Shown: piece after piece, positions 1 through 5,361 of the stretch
Position numbering within the stretch: position 1 is the first letter of the stretch
Layout of the letters: the number at the start of each line of letters is the position of its first letter
Assembly (NCBI GenBank): GCA_003662985.1
Contig: QMZD01000123.1
Coordinates: forward strand, 1-5,944
Direction: 5' to 3'
Source: Archaeoglobales archaeon
Lineage (GTDB): Archaea > Halobacteriota > Archaeoglobi > Archaeoglobales > Archaeoglobaceae
DNA length: 5,944 bases
Notes under the pieces: model-generated
What the model saw: the letters and a program-made list of their open reading frames with translations, nothing else
Database searches by the model: none
What the model was told of the DNA's origin: nothing
Position numbers and translations under genes: made by a program

Positions 1-1
1 G

Positions 2-562
2 AAAGGAATTGTATTTGGTTCGGGCATTGGCACGATCAGAGGCAGAAAGGCAGTCAGTCGAGCAGCGATGAAGCAGATTATAGACAACTTCAGAGAGCAC
101 GCTACAAGGTATCGCTATAAAGGAGGAGTTATCGTTGAAGTTCCTGATGGAGAGAGAATTGCCAAGAGAACGAAGAATAAGAAGCTCGGAATTTTGAGTG
201 GGATATCAATTCTCGGCACGACTGGCTTTGTCGAGCCGTGGTGCAGGAAGCTCGTTGAGACCAAAATAGAGATTGCAAAGCAGTATGATAAAATAGTGGT
301 GGCGACTGGCAGAAAAGCTTGGCAGTACGCTTTGAGGAAGTACCGTGGCTATCAACCCTTCGTGTTTGGTGTGCACATCGATGATGTGCTGGAGAAGCAT
401 CTGGGTGAGAAGGTGATAGTCGGATTTCCTGGCTTGCTTTCGATATGGGCTGGGGGAAGGGATAAGATAGAGGAGAAAGCTGCAAGGTATGATGTGAAGA
501 TTGAGGTGCTCAAAGATGCTGCATGTAGTCGGAGTTGGAATCTGCAGAGGGCACATAACTGA
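2..562 (+). CDS. cbiD: CbiD, cobalt-precorrin-5B C1-methyltransferase (5'-truncated by window edge)
   Basis: This is the C-terminal 186 residues of CbiD, the enzyme that methylates C1 of the corrin ring in the anaerobic (early cobalt insertion) cobalamin pathway, using S-adenosylmethionine in the cytoplasm. The frame is open to the left edge, so the gene starts outside the window; the ATG at 68 is internal, because the residues before it (positions 2-67, including GSGIGTIRGRKAVS) continue the domain. The recognition signature is LGILSGISILGTTGFVEPW at positions 185-241, matching the conserved 'LGI-GGISILGTTG' block of the family. A Gly-rich segment (VIVGFPGLLSIWAGG, 415-459) corresponds to the family's C-terminal GHPGKL-like region. 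The gene overlaps cbiE by 47 bases, which is long for this operon; the last residues (CSRSWNLQRAHN) may be a non-conserved extension. Family assignment is from recalled motifs; the archaeal CbiD type is inferred. Confidence 0.87.
   Translation, partial: KGIVFGSGIGTIRGRKAVSRAAMKQIIDNFREHATRYRYKGGVIVEVPDGERIAKRTKNKKLGILSGISILGTTGFVEPWCRKLVETKIEIAKQYDKIVVATGRKAWQYALRKYRGYQPFVFGVHIDDVLEKHLGEKVIVGFPGLLSIWAGGRDKIEEKAARYDVKIEVLKDAACSRSWNLQRAHN
503..508 (+). promoter_or_regulatory. Ribosome-binding site deciding the cbiE start
   Basis: GAGGTG lies 7 bases before the ATG at 516, inside the end of cbiD. It is too close to the TTG at 501 to serve it, so it supports the ATG start. Confidence 0.6.
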
Positions 563-1067
563 GAGGGCGAAGAGGTTGATTGAGGAGGCAGAGATCGTTT
601 ATGGCAGCAAGAGGGCGCTTGAACTCATCGGTGAGTATGTGAAAGGGGAGAGCAGGGTTCTCAGACGCTTTGATGAGTGTATTCGAGCGGAGGTAGAGAG
701 GGAAGCTGAGAAAGCGAACGTTGTCGTTGCATCGACCGGCGATCCGATGGTGGCTGGTCTTGGAAAGCTGTTTGGCGGGGAAGTTGAGCCAGGAATATCG
801 AGTGTGCAGGTTGCTTTAGCAAGGCTTGGCGTTGATCTTTGCGAAGTTGCAGTTGTTGATGCTCACGCAAAAAGATTTGATAGGCTTGATCTTCTAAACA
901 GGCATCTCTTAATTTTAGCTGACAGAAAGTTTGATCTCAGCATTTTTGGACACCGCAGAGTTGTCGTGCTCGAAAATCTATGTAGCGAGGATGAACGGAT
1001 GTTGTACGGTCTTGCCGATGAAATGAGGCTGAAATCGGATTACTCGATAGTTTTTGTGAGGAGGTGA
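516..1067 (+). CDS. cbiE: CbiE, cobalt-precorrin-7 C5-methyltransferase
   Basis: Predicted SAM-dependent tetrapyrrole methylase of 183 residues acting on C5 of the corrin ring in anaerobic cobalamin synthesis. Visible family motifs are the N-terminal VVGVGICRGHIT (residues 4-15), equivalent to the 'GVGPG...LT' loop, then ASTGDPMVAGLG (72-83) and EPGISSVQVALARLGV (91-106), the STGDP and PGISS blocks of this methylase fold. The ATG at 516 is preferred over a TTG at 501 because the family begins directly with the strand MLHVVGVG, and a GAGGTG ribosome-binding site (503-508) sits 7 bases upstream. The length fits a stand-alone CbiE; the CbiT decarboxylase domain found fused in CobL is absent. It overlaps cbiD and is followed 7 bases later by cbiX. 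The CbiE subtype (versus other CbiF/H/L methylases) rests on the N-terminal pattern and operon context. Confidence 0.85.
   Translation: MLHVVGVGICRGHITERAKRLIEEAEIVYGSKRALELIGEYVKGESRVLRRFDECIRAEVEREAEKANVVVASTGDPMVAGLGKLFGGEVEPGISSVQVALARLGVDLCEVAVVDAHAKRFDRLDLLNRHLLILADRKFDLSIFGHRRVVVLENLCSEDERMLYGLADEMRLKSDYSIVFVRR
1060..1067 (+). promoter_or_regulatory. Ribosome-binding site of cbiX overlapping the cbiE stop
   Basis: GGAGGTGA is a near-perfect Shine-Dalgarno sequence, and its last three bases are the cbiE stop codon. It is 7 bases before the cbiX ATG, implying coupled translation. Confidence 0.7.
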
Positions 1068-1074
1068 GTGGTGA

Positions 1075-1458
1075 ATGAGAAAAGGTTTGGTTATCGTCGG
1101 ACATGGTAGCCAGCTTGACCACTACAGAGAGGTGATTGAAAAACACAGGAGGAGGATAGAGGAGTCTGGGGCTTTTGATGAGGTTCGCATAGCATTTGCA
1201 GCGAGGAAAAGGAAACCGTCGCCGGATGAAGCAATAAGGGAAATGAAATGTGATGTGGTTTACGTTGTGCCCCTCTTCATCTCATATGGATTGCACGTAA
1301 CAGAGGAGCTGCCGGAAATGCTTGGTTTTCCGAAGGGGAGGGGTGTGAAGGAAGGTGAATTTGATGGCAAAAGAGTTGTGATCTGTGAGCCTATCGGCGA
1401 GGATGTCCTCGTGACGTACGCCATACTGAATTCTGTCTTTAGAATAGGGAGGGATTAG
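1075..1458 (+). CDS. cbiX: CbiX small form, sirohydrochlorin cobaltochelatase
   Basis: This 127-residue protein is the short archaeal CbiX that inserts Co2+ into sirohydrochlorin, the first committed step of anaerobic cobalamin synthesis. Short CbiX is known to form a homodimer that mimics the two-domain class II chelatases. The sequence shows VIVGHGSQ (residues 6-13) with metal-binding His10, and [17 protein letters not shown] (64-80) with the second conserved His74. The segment [16 protein letters not shown] (39-54) and the C-terminal ICEPIGED (103-110) are also typical. From memory the whole sequence is very close to the A. fulgidus protein of known structure, which points to Archaeoglobales. 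It follows cbiE by 7 bases and abuts the next gene with no intergenic base, so it is mid-operon. No abnormality is seen. Confidence 0.94.
   Translation: MRKGLVIVGHGSQLDHYREVIEKHRRRIEESGAFDEVRIAFAARKRKPSPDEAIREMKCDVVYVVPLFISYGLHVTEELPEMLGFPKGRGVKEGEFDGKRVVICEPIGEDVLVTYAILNSVFRIGRD
1448..1454 (+). promoter_or_regulatory. Ribosome-binding site of the PP-loop ATPase gene inside cbiX
   Basis: GGAGGGA lies within the last codons of cbiX, just before the adjacent TAG stop and ATG start (1456-1461). It fixes the downstream start and implies coupling. Confidence 0.55.
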
Positions 1459-2085
1459 ATGATTGCTGCAATGTGGAGCGGTGGAAAGGATAGCTGCTTA
1501 GCAGTCTGGAGGTTTGTTAAATCAGGGGGAAAAGTTGACAGACTGATATGCATGCTGAACGAAAGTGGTACATCGAGGGCGCATAGATTGAGCAGGGAAG
1601 CACTATCAAGGCAGGCTGAAGCTGTTGGCATTGAAGCTGTATTCGGCAGCTCGACATGGGGAGGTTACGGGGAAGTTCTGAAAGGAATAATCAAGGAGCT
1701 TGGCGCTCGCAGAGTGATTTTTGGAGATATATTCCTCGAAGAGCACCGCAACTGGATAGAGGAGTTTTGCAGTAAGATCGGTGTTAAACCAGTATTTCCA
1801 CTCTGGGGCGATGATACGCTAAGTCTGGCTGAGGAGTTCGTAAGCGAGGGTTTTGAAGCCTACGTCGTTGCAATTCGTAAAGACATCGATGTGCCCATAT
1901 TGGGAAAGAAATTTGACAAGAAGCTGATAGAAACCCTTCTAGATGCTGGAATAGATCCGTGCGGTGAAAATGGAGAATTTCACACCTTTGTTGTCGCCGG
2001 TCCGCTATTCAAGCGTAGAGTTAAGTTTAAATTCGGAAAAATCTGCGAAAATGAAAAATACGTTATGTTAGAGATCATAGTTTAG
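1459..2085 (+). CDS. DUF71/COG2102 family PP-loop ATPase (Dph6-like; probable B12-associated type)
   Basis: A 208-residue cytoplasmic ATP-pyrophosphatase of the adenine-nucleotide alpha-hydrolase fold. The N-terminal PP-loop SGGKDS (residues 7-12) binds ATP and adenylates the substrate. Other family blocks are GDIFLEEHRNWIEEFC (89-104) and CGENGEFHTFVVAGPLF (168-184). In Dph6 diphthine-ammonia ligases the corresponding block is, as I recall, EGGE(F/Y)ET. The ENGEFHT form here has been linked by comparative genomics to a second DUF71 group associated with B12 genes. Its place as last gene of a cobalamin operon, directly abutting cbiX, supports that, and an amidation or amide-bond step in corrinoid synthesis or salvage is plausible but unproven. 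The alternative is a true Dph6 that amidates diphthine on elongation factor 2. The start is supported by GGAGGGA upstream and by the PP-loop near residue 7, usual for the family. Confidence 0.85.
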   Translation: MIAAMWSGGKDSCLAVWRFVKSGGKVDRLICMLNESGTSRAHRLSREALSRQAEAVGIEAVFGSSTWGGYGEVLKGIIKELGARRVIFGDIFLEEHRNWIEEFCSKIGVKPVFPLWGDDTLSLAEEFVSEGFEAYVVAIRKDIDVPILGKKFDKKLIETLLDAGIDPCGENGEFHTFVVAGPLFKRRVKFKFGKICENEKYVMLEIIV

Positions 2086-2100
2086 AGCTATCTAGATTGC

Positions 2101-2115
2101 TTATTATTATTCTTT
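2101..2115 (+). terminator. Possible T-rich terminator of the cbi operon
   Basis: A pyrimidine-rich run TTATTATTATTCTTT lies 15 bases after the last operon gene. Archaeal termination commonly uses T-rich tracts without a hairpin. No stem is visible, so this is only a candidate. Confidence 0.25.
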
Positions 2116-2119
2116 CGGA

Positions 2120-2344
2120 GTTGAACCACGTGGGTTGGTCAAACACAGCTTTGTAATCAGAGCCAAGAATCGAAAATTAATCCTGTTAAGTTTATCTAAG
2201 CTTTGCCTTGACCACATGCTGGGACCTTTCCTTGTACAATGTGCTAACGCAGCAATAAGAAAGCGAAGCCTACGCAACTTATACTTAAGAATAAGAAGAA
2301 GAAAAGGGCATAACGTAGCAATTGTTGCAACTGCCAATTTTTAA
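2120..2344 (+). pseudogene. Decayed C-terminal fragment of an IS110/IS116-family transposase
   Basis: The frame ending at 2344 encodes FLVQCANAAIRKRSLRNLY followed by LRIRRRKGHNVAIVATA (about 2225-2334). This matches the C-terminal signature of IS110/IS116/IS902 transposases, whose end typically reads 'LRW-LV-AA--A(I/V)R--P-L--FY-R--RRKG--KAIVAVARKLL'. Upstream of about 2220 the frame no longer resembles the family: the expected 'ITK-GSK-LR' stretch is missing or scrambled. There is no convincing start, and the expected terminal ARKLL is replaced by ANF and a stop. It is therefore a remnant lacking the N-terminal DEDD catalytic domain and unable to transpose. Its 3' end meets the 3' end of the recombinase pseudogene (2341), which suggests it was cut by the arrival or rearrangement of that element. 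Family identification is from recalled motif similarity only. Confidence 0.6.
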
Positions 2345-2618
2345 CCTTCTCCTCTTAGCTGCATCAACATCTGAATGTATTCTGGATTCTCTCTTATCTT
2401 TTCAACCAGTGCAATCATGTCCTTAAGTTTAGCAAGCAAAGCAGGGTCTTGCATGACTGCTGTAAGCATTTCACTTGCAACCTTTGGCTCTTTCATTTCA
2501 AGCCTAAGCCTCTCCTTTTCGTCTAGGATTAGGGCACATCTCCCACAAAACCGATCGGTTGGAGCGTTAATGTATCCGCATCTAGGACATTTGATAGGTT
2601 TTGCAACTCTCTCTTTCT
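2341..2618 (-). other. Zinc-ribbon and helical C-terminal segment of the integrase, in the -1 frame
   Basis: The segment encodes ERVAKPIKCPRCGYINAP, then TDRFCGRCALILDEKERL, a charged linker, and a helical end (KDMIALVEKIRENPEYIQML) before the stop. Two CxxC pairs 12 residues apart form a typical four-cysteine zinc ribbon. This order (catalytic core, acidic linker, zinc ribbon, helical end) is what I recall for archaeal integrases of this group. It has no start codon of its own at a sensible place, so it is the detached end of the upstream frame rather than a separate gene. Confidence 0.75.
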
Positions 2619-2633
2619 CTCCTCCTCTTCTTC
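2607..2633 (-). repeat. Purine tract (GAA/GAG/GA repeats) at the integrase frameshift
   Basis: On the coding (minus) strand this 27-base stretch is all purine, built from GAA, GAG and GA units encoding an acidic linker. The frame changes by -1 within or next to it; a TGA just upstream in the -1 frame (at about 2634-2636) limits how early the shift can occur. Gain of a GA dinucleotide or loss of one base would explain it. Confidence 0.65.
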
Positions 2634-3483
2634 ACTGCCATTTATCCTATTTATCGCCTTGTCTATATCCCTTCCCGAGATGTGCACATAGATGCGCGGC
2701 ATGTCGCTTCCCTGAACCCAGCCGAAGAACTGATTCATTTGCGCCTCGGGCAGGTGTTTGGCGAGCGCTGTAGCTCTCGAATGTCTCATGGTGTGTGTTC
2801 GAACCCTTTTCCTCACTCCGGCAGCTTCTGCAGCCTTCTTTATCACTTTGTCTATCATCCTGTAGCTCATTGGCTCGCCCAGATTCCGGTTGCCGATGTT
2901 CACGAAAATGTAAGCTACTGGATCTATCCCCGATTCCGGATCGTAGCTCGGATGGTACTCCATCCACTTCTGAAGGTAAGAGATAGAGGTTACGATAGGA
3001 ATAACCCTCTCCCCGGTTTTGCCGTGAACTTTTATCCTTGCCCCAAAGTCTGTCCAAGTTATGTCCTTCCACTTTAGTGTGGCCAGTTCGCCCACCCTAA
3101 GCCCCGCCTCGTAGAGCAGAGAAATCATCGCCTTGTCTCTAGGATTCTTAGCGACCTCTATCATCTTCAGAATTTCCTCCTCCAGAACCTCGGGCTTTCT
3201 GTTGTCCCTCTTTTCACCCTTTAAAGGCTTCAACCCCCTCCAATCCTCACCTTTGAGCCACTTGAAGAACTTCCTGAGACCCTTCTTGAACTCGTTAACC
3301 GTTTGCGGAGTGTAATCGGCGGTTTCTATCTCGACGAGCACATCCTTTATGTCTTCTTCAGTCCACTCGTTGAACGGCTTGTTTTTCCACCTTTCGCAGA
3401 CTATTCGTAGAGTTTGCAGATATCTTGCAATTCTGGAATTTCGCTTTCTACGCCCACCCCCGGCGTTTTATCGAGTTATTAGA

Positions 3484-3520
3484 TCATATACTATTTTGTA
3501 AAATTGGTTTATATTTTTAG
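3484..3520 (-). promoter_or_regulatory. Possible TATA elements upstream of the integrase
   Basis: On the minus strand two TATA-like stretches occur, AAAAATATAAA (about 3509-3519) and AGTATATGA (about 3484-3492). An archaeal transcript would begin about 25 bases downstream, at or just upstream of the beginning of the integrase frame. No clear BRE is visible and AT-richness makes chance matches likely. Confidence 0.3.
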
Positions 3521-3598
3521 GGATGAAAATCTTCTTTTTTAGATTCTATCCTACTCATATCTCCAACAAAATATTGACTGTCTGGCACTCGCTACTCA

Positions 3599-4138
3599 TC
3601 AGAAACACCTCAGTGTTGTTTGTGATTTCGGAATGAAGCGATGGTAAAGCTTTCTGTAGTTAACCTCAGGATAGAAAGATGAATCAACGATGAAATAACC
3701 GTTTGGTTCTTTTTCGAAATAAATAAATCTATCAGCCTTCTTTGCTATATAGTCGAATGCATAATCTGATTTTGTTGAGTAGTAAATAACAACTTTACCC
3801 CTTGCAGCATTTTTTAAAGCTATGTAAAGATTTTCGAGCATAGCAGTAACATCAACATTGCCAAAATCCTCAAACAGCATCTTATCATGCTCAATAAACA
3901 TAACATCATGATAAAACTCCTTCAAAATTGATAACAATTGATAAATTGTGAAAACCCTATTAACATCAAATTCTTCCTTCACATCTGTTGAAATCTCCGA
4001 GTAGTTTCCATATACATATAGCAACCCATAACGGTGATATTTAGCGTAGTCTTCAACTGTCTTAACCCCAATCTCCTTTGGAGCAATTAAAGCATTCAAT
4101 CCATTTCTTATTGTTACCGACAAAACCTCAATGTGCAT
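3599..4138 (-). CDS. Hypothetical protein with Walker-B-like strand, divergent from orc1/cdc6
   Basis: A 179-residue protein I do not recognise as a named family. It has no signal peptide or membrane segment. Residues 76-91 (YHDVMFIEHDKMLFED) resemble a Walker B strand (hydrophobic run then E-x-D). The strand VVIYYST (116-122) and ADRFIYFE (135-142) follow with the spacing of sensor and late strands in RecA/KaiC-like P-loop proteins. No GxxxxGK[ST] Walker A is present; the N-terminal loop reads LIAPKEIGVKT (17-27), so ATP binding is doubtful. The ATG at 4138 is the first in frame, but no strong ribosome-binding site is seen, which fits a leaderless transcript. The gene is very AT-rich like its two right-hand neighbours, and it is divergent from the initiator gene across a dyad-rich spacer, suggesting joint regulation or function. 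A role as a regulatory or accessory partner of the initiator is speculation. Confidence 0.72.
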   Translation of the reverse strand: MHIEVLSVTIRNGLNALIAPKEIGVKTVEDYAKYHRYGLLYVYGNYSEISTDVKEEFDVNRVFTIYQLLSILKEFYHDVMFIEHDKMLFEDFGNVDVTAMLENLYIALKNAARGKVVIYYSTKSDYAFDYIAKKADRFIYFEKEPNGYFIVDSSFYPEVNYRKLYHRFIPKSQTTLRCF

Positions 4139-4165
4139 AGGCTAGGTTAATCTACAACAATATCA

Positions 4166-4186
4166 CTTTTAACTGTACAGTAAAAG
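4166..4186. repeat. Imperfect palindrome with ACTGTACAGT core
   Basis: The sequence CTTTTA-ACTGTACAGT-AAAAG has a perfect 10-base core (4172-4181) and flanking CTTTT/AAAAG arms offset by one extra A. Its size suits a dimeric helix-turn-helix operator. Confidence 0.6.
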
Positions 4187-4193
4187 TAATAGA

Positions 4194-4209
4194 AATTTAC
4201 AAGTAAATT
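4194..4209. repeat. Perfect 7-base inverted repeat, AATTTAC-AA-GTAAATT
   Basis: Two exact 7-base arms flank an AA spacer, 7 bases beyond the previous dyad. It lies 45-60 bases before the cdc6 ATG, where TATA and transcription factor contacts would be expected. Confidence 0.6.
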
Positions 4210-4218
4210 GAGATTCAT

Positions 4219-4242
4219 CATCAACTTTTTTAAGAGTTGGTG
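4219..4242. repeat. Imperfect inverted repeat just before the orc1/cdc6 start
   Basis: Arms CATCAACTTTT and AAGAGTTGGTG match at 9 of 11 positions around a TT spacer. It covers the alternative TTG (4237) and GTG (4240) starts; with the ATG start it is in the leader or promoter. Confidence 0.45.
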
Positions 4243-4254
4243 TTAATAGAATCA

Positions 4255-5337
4255 ATGGATTATCTAAGATGGGATGAGACAATATTCAAAAACCCAGAAG
4301 TTTTCGATGCCAGTTATTTACCAGACATGTTATTACACAGGGAAATGCAACTAAACCAGCTGACCTCTAGCTTAAAACCAGCTATAGCAGGATCTCAACC
4401 GATTAACTCTCTCTGCCTATGCTCTCCAGCAACAGGTAAAACATCAGCAGTCAGACTCATCTTTAAGCAGCTTGAAGAATTTGGTGTTGTAACTTGCCAC
4501 ATCAACTGTCAAATTATCAACACAAAACATCAGGTCTGGACAAAAATTTTTGAGATCGTTGCCAATTTCCAACCACCAAGTGGAATCTCCTTCTTAAAAC
4601 TCTATTTAGCAACTCTTAAAAGGCTATCCAAACCGTTGGTTGTTTGTTTAGATGATTTGGATTATTTGGACGTCAAAACATTAAATGAGACAATCTATTC
4701 AATTTTAAAAGCTTATGAAACAGTTGATGTTAAAATTGGGTTGATAGGGATAACAACCGACTTCCAAGTTCTATCGAAGTTGGATGCACTAACAGGCTCA
4801 ATATTCCACGCCAATGAAATCTACTTCCCTTTATATACAAAGAAGGAAACTAAAAACATTTTAAAGAGGAGGGTCGAAGCAGGATTATACAATGGAGTTT
4901 TGGATGATGAAGCTTTTAACTTAATTGTTGATTTAACTCACAATTCTAAAGACCTGAGATTGGGATTGTATTTATTAAAGATGTCGGGAATTGAAGCTGA
5001 GAGAAAAGCAAAGAAGAAGATAGATGTTGAAGAGGTTGAGAAAGCTTATGAGGGTGGAAAAAGCCTGTTTTTAGATAAAAGCCTATCAGCCTTAAACAGA
5101 ATGGAGATAGAAGTGCTAAAAGCGATTTATATTAAAGATAACATTACTTCTGGTGAGCTATTTGAGCATTTTAAGAAGAGAATTTCTTACAGGATATTCT
5201 ATGATATTCTAAACAAACTTGAAAGGATAAGATTGATTGATTTAAAGATGGAACACTCAAAGGGCAAAACCCAGAGAATATTCAAAAAGTATGACAAAGA
5301 TATAATGCTCGATGCTCTTGAAAGGGTTAGTAGCTAG
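4255..5337 (+). CDS. Orc1/Cdc6-like replication initiator (divergent AAA+ ATPase)
   Basis: A 360-residue AAA+ protein with C-terminal winged helix, the archaeal origin-binding and helicase-loading architecture. From the ATG at 4255: the N-terminal lead ends in LPDMLLHREMQLNQL (22-36), the usual 'P.R..Q...L' region before the P-loop; Walker A is CSPATGKTS (56-64); Walker B is PLVVCLDDLD (127-136); sensor 1 is GITTD (165-169), with Thr where Asn is usual; sensor 2 lies in SKDLRLGLYLL (231-241). The winged helix spans about 282-350, with a wing HSKGKTQRIFKKYD (334-347). The first Walker A glycine (GxxxxGKT) is Cys, which is unusual. TTG (4237) and GTG (4240) are possible upstream starts, but they lie in a dyad and no start has a clear ribosome-binding site. 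It is AT-rich and more like a plasmid or second-copy initiator than a core Orc1-1; this last point is inference. Confidence 0.85.
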   Translation: MDYLRWDETIFKNPEVFDASYLPDMLLHREMQLNQLTSSLKPAIAGSQPINSLCLCSPATGKTSAVRLIFKQLEEFGVVTCHINCQIINTKHQVWTKIFEIVANFQPPSGISFLKLYLATLKRLSKPLVVCLDDLDYLDVKTLNETIYSILKAYETVDVKIGLIGITTDFQVLSKLDALTGSIFHANEIYFPLYTKKETKNILKRRVEAGLYNGVLDDEAFNLIVDLTHNSKDLRLGLYLLKMSGIEAERKAKKKIDVEEVEKAYEGGKSLFLDKSLSALNRMEIEVLKAIYIKDNITSGELFEHFKKRISYRIFYDILNKLERIRLIDLKMEHSKGKTQRIFKKYDKDIMLDALERVSS

Positions 5338-5361
5338 CTTGTATAATCAATTTTGTGTAAA

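Larger units (their letters stand above)
2341..3467 (-). pseudogene. Tyrosine recombinase/integrase with zinc-ribbon tail, frameshifted and N-terminally truncated
   Basis: XerC/D-like archaeal integrase. The main open frame runs from a GTG at 3341 to 2529 (270 codons); counting from that GTG, the catalytic set is complete: Arg82 (EAGLRVGEL), Lys108 (HGKTGER), His183 and Arg186 (THTMRH), Trp208 (FFGW) and nucleophile Tyr218 (RIYVHI). The same frame continues upstream without a stop to 3467 and encodes a core-binding domain start (RIARYLQTLRIVCERW, 3387-3434), so the GTG is internal to the domain. No ATG, GTG or TTG exists in that extension, and about 20-40 N-terminal residues typical of relatives seem missing. 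After residue 245 the reading frame loses homology. In the -1 frame a zinc ribbon (CPRC-x12-CGRC, codons 2536-2589) and a helical tail run to a stop at 2341, as in relatives. It could still make a truncated but catalytically equipped protein. Function in element integration or excision is inferred. Confidence 0.82.
4139..4254. promoter_or_regulatory. Divergent intergenic region with three dyads: candidate operator or origin
   Basis: This AT-rich spacer separates the divergent unknown gene and the orc1/cdc6 gene and must hold both promoters. It contains three separate inverted repeats (4166-4186, 4194-4209, 4219-4242). Archaeal origins frequently lie next to cdc6 genes, and autoregulated divergent pairs also carry dyads. 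I see no match to a canonical ORB element, so neither role is established. Confidence 0.45.

Noticed and set aside
501..515. TTG at 501 as the cbiE start
   Set aside because: It adds five non-conserved residues. The ATG at 516 has a well-spaced GAGGTG and begins directly with the family's first strand.
129..1146. Minus-strand open frames across cbiD, cbiE and cbiX
   Set aside because: Low-complexity translations opposite well-supported genes, with no family resemblance.
2107..2337. Minus-strand open frame opposite the transposase remnant
   Set aside because: It has no recognisable features, while the plus strand gives an IS110-like C-terminus.
2375..3077. Plus-strand open frames across the integrase
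   Set aside because: They are antisense shadows. The minus strand encodes a recognisable recombinase and zinc ribbon over the same bases.
3339..3341. GTG at 3341 as a true start of the integrase
   Set aside because: The frame continues upstream with recognisable core-binding residues, so this GTG is most likely an internal Val. It remains possible for a truncated product.
3414..3461. Short frame from GTG in GGGGGTGGGCG (reading VGVESEIPELQ...) as the missing integrase N-terminus
   Set aside because: It starts attractively but ends in TAG after about 18 codons and is in a different frame from the conserved RIARYLQTL. A further frameshift would be needed and I see no homology to support it.
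3421..3600. tRNA gene or tRNA-derived att site at the integrase upstream end
   Set aside because: The short GC-rich stretch suggested one, but no T-arm (GGTTC...), acceptor pairing or CCA-proximal end could be found.
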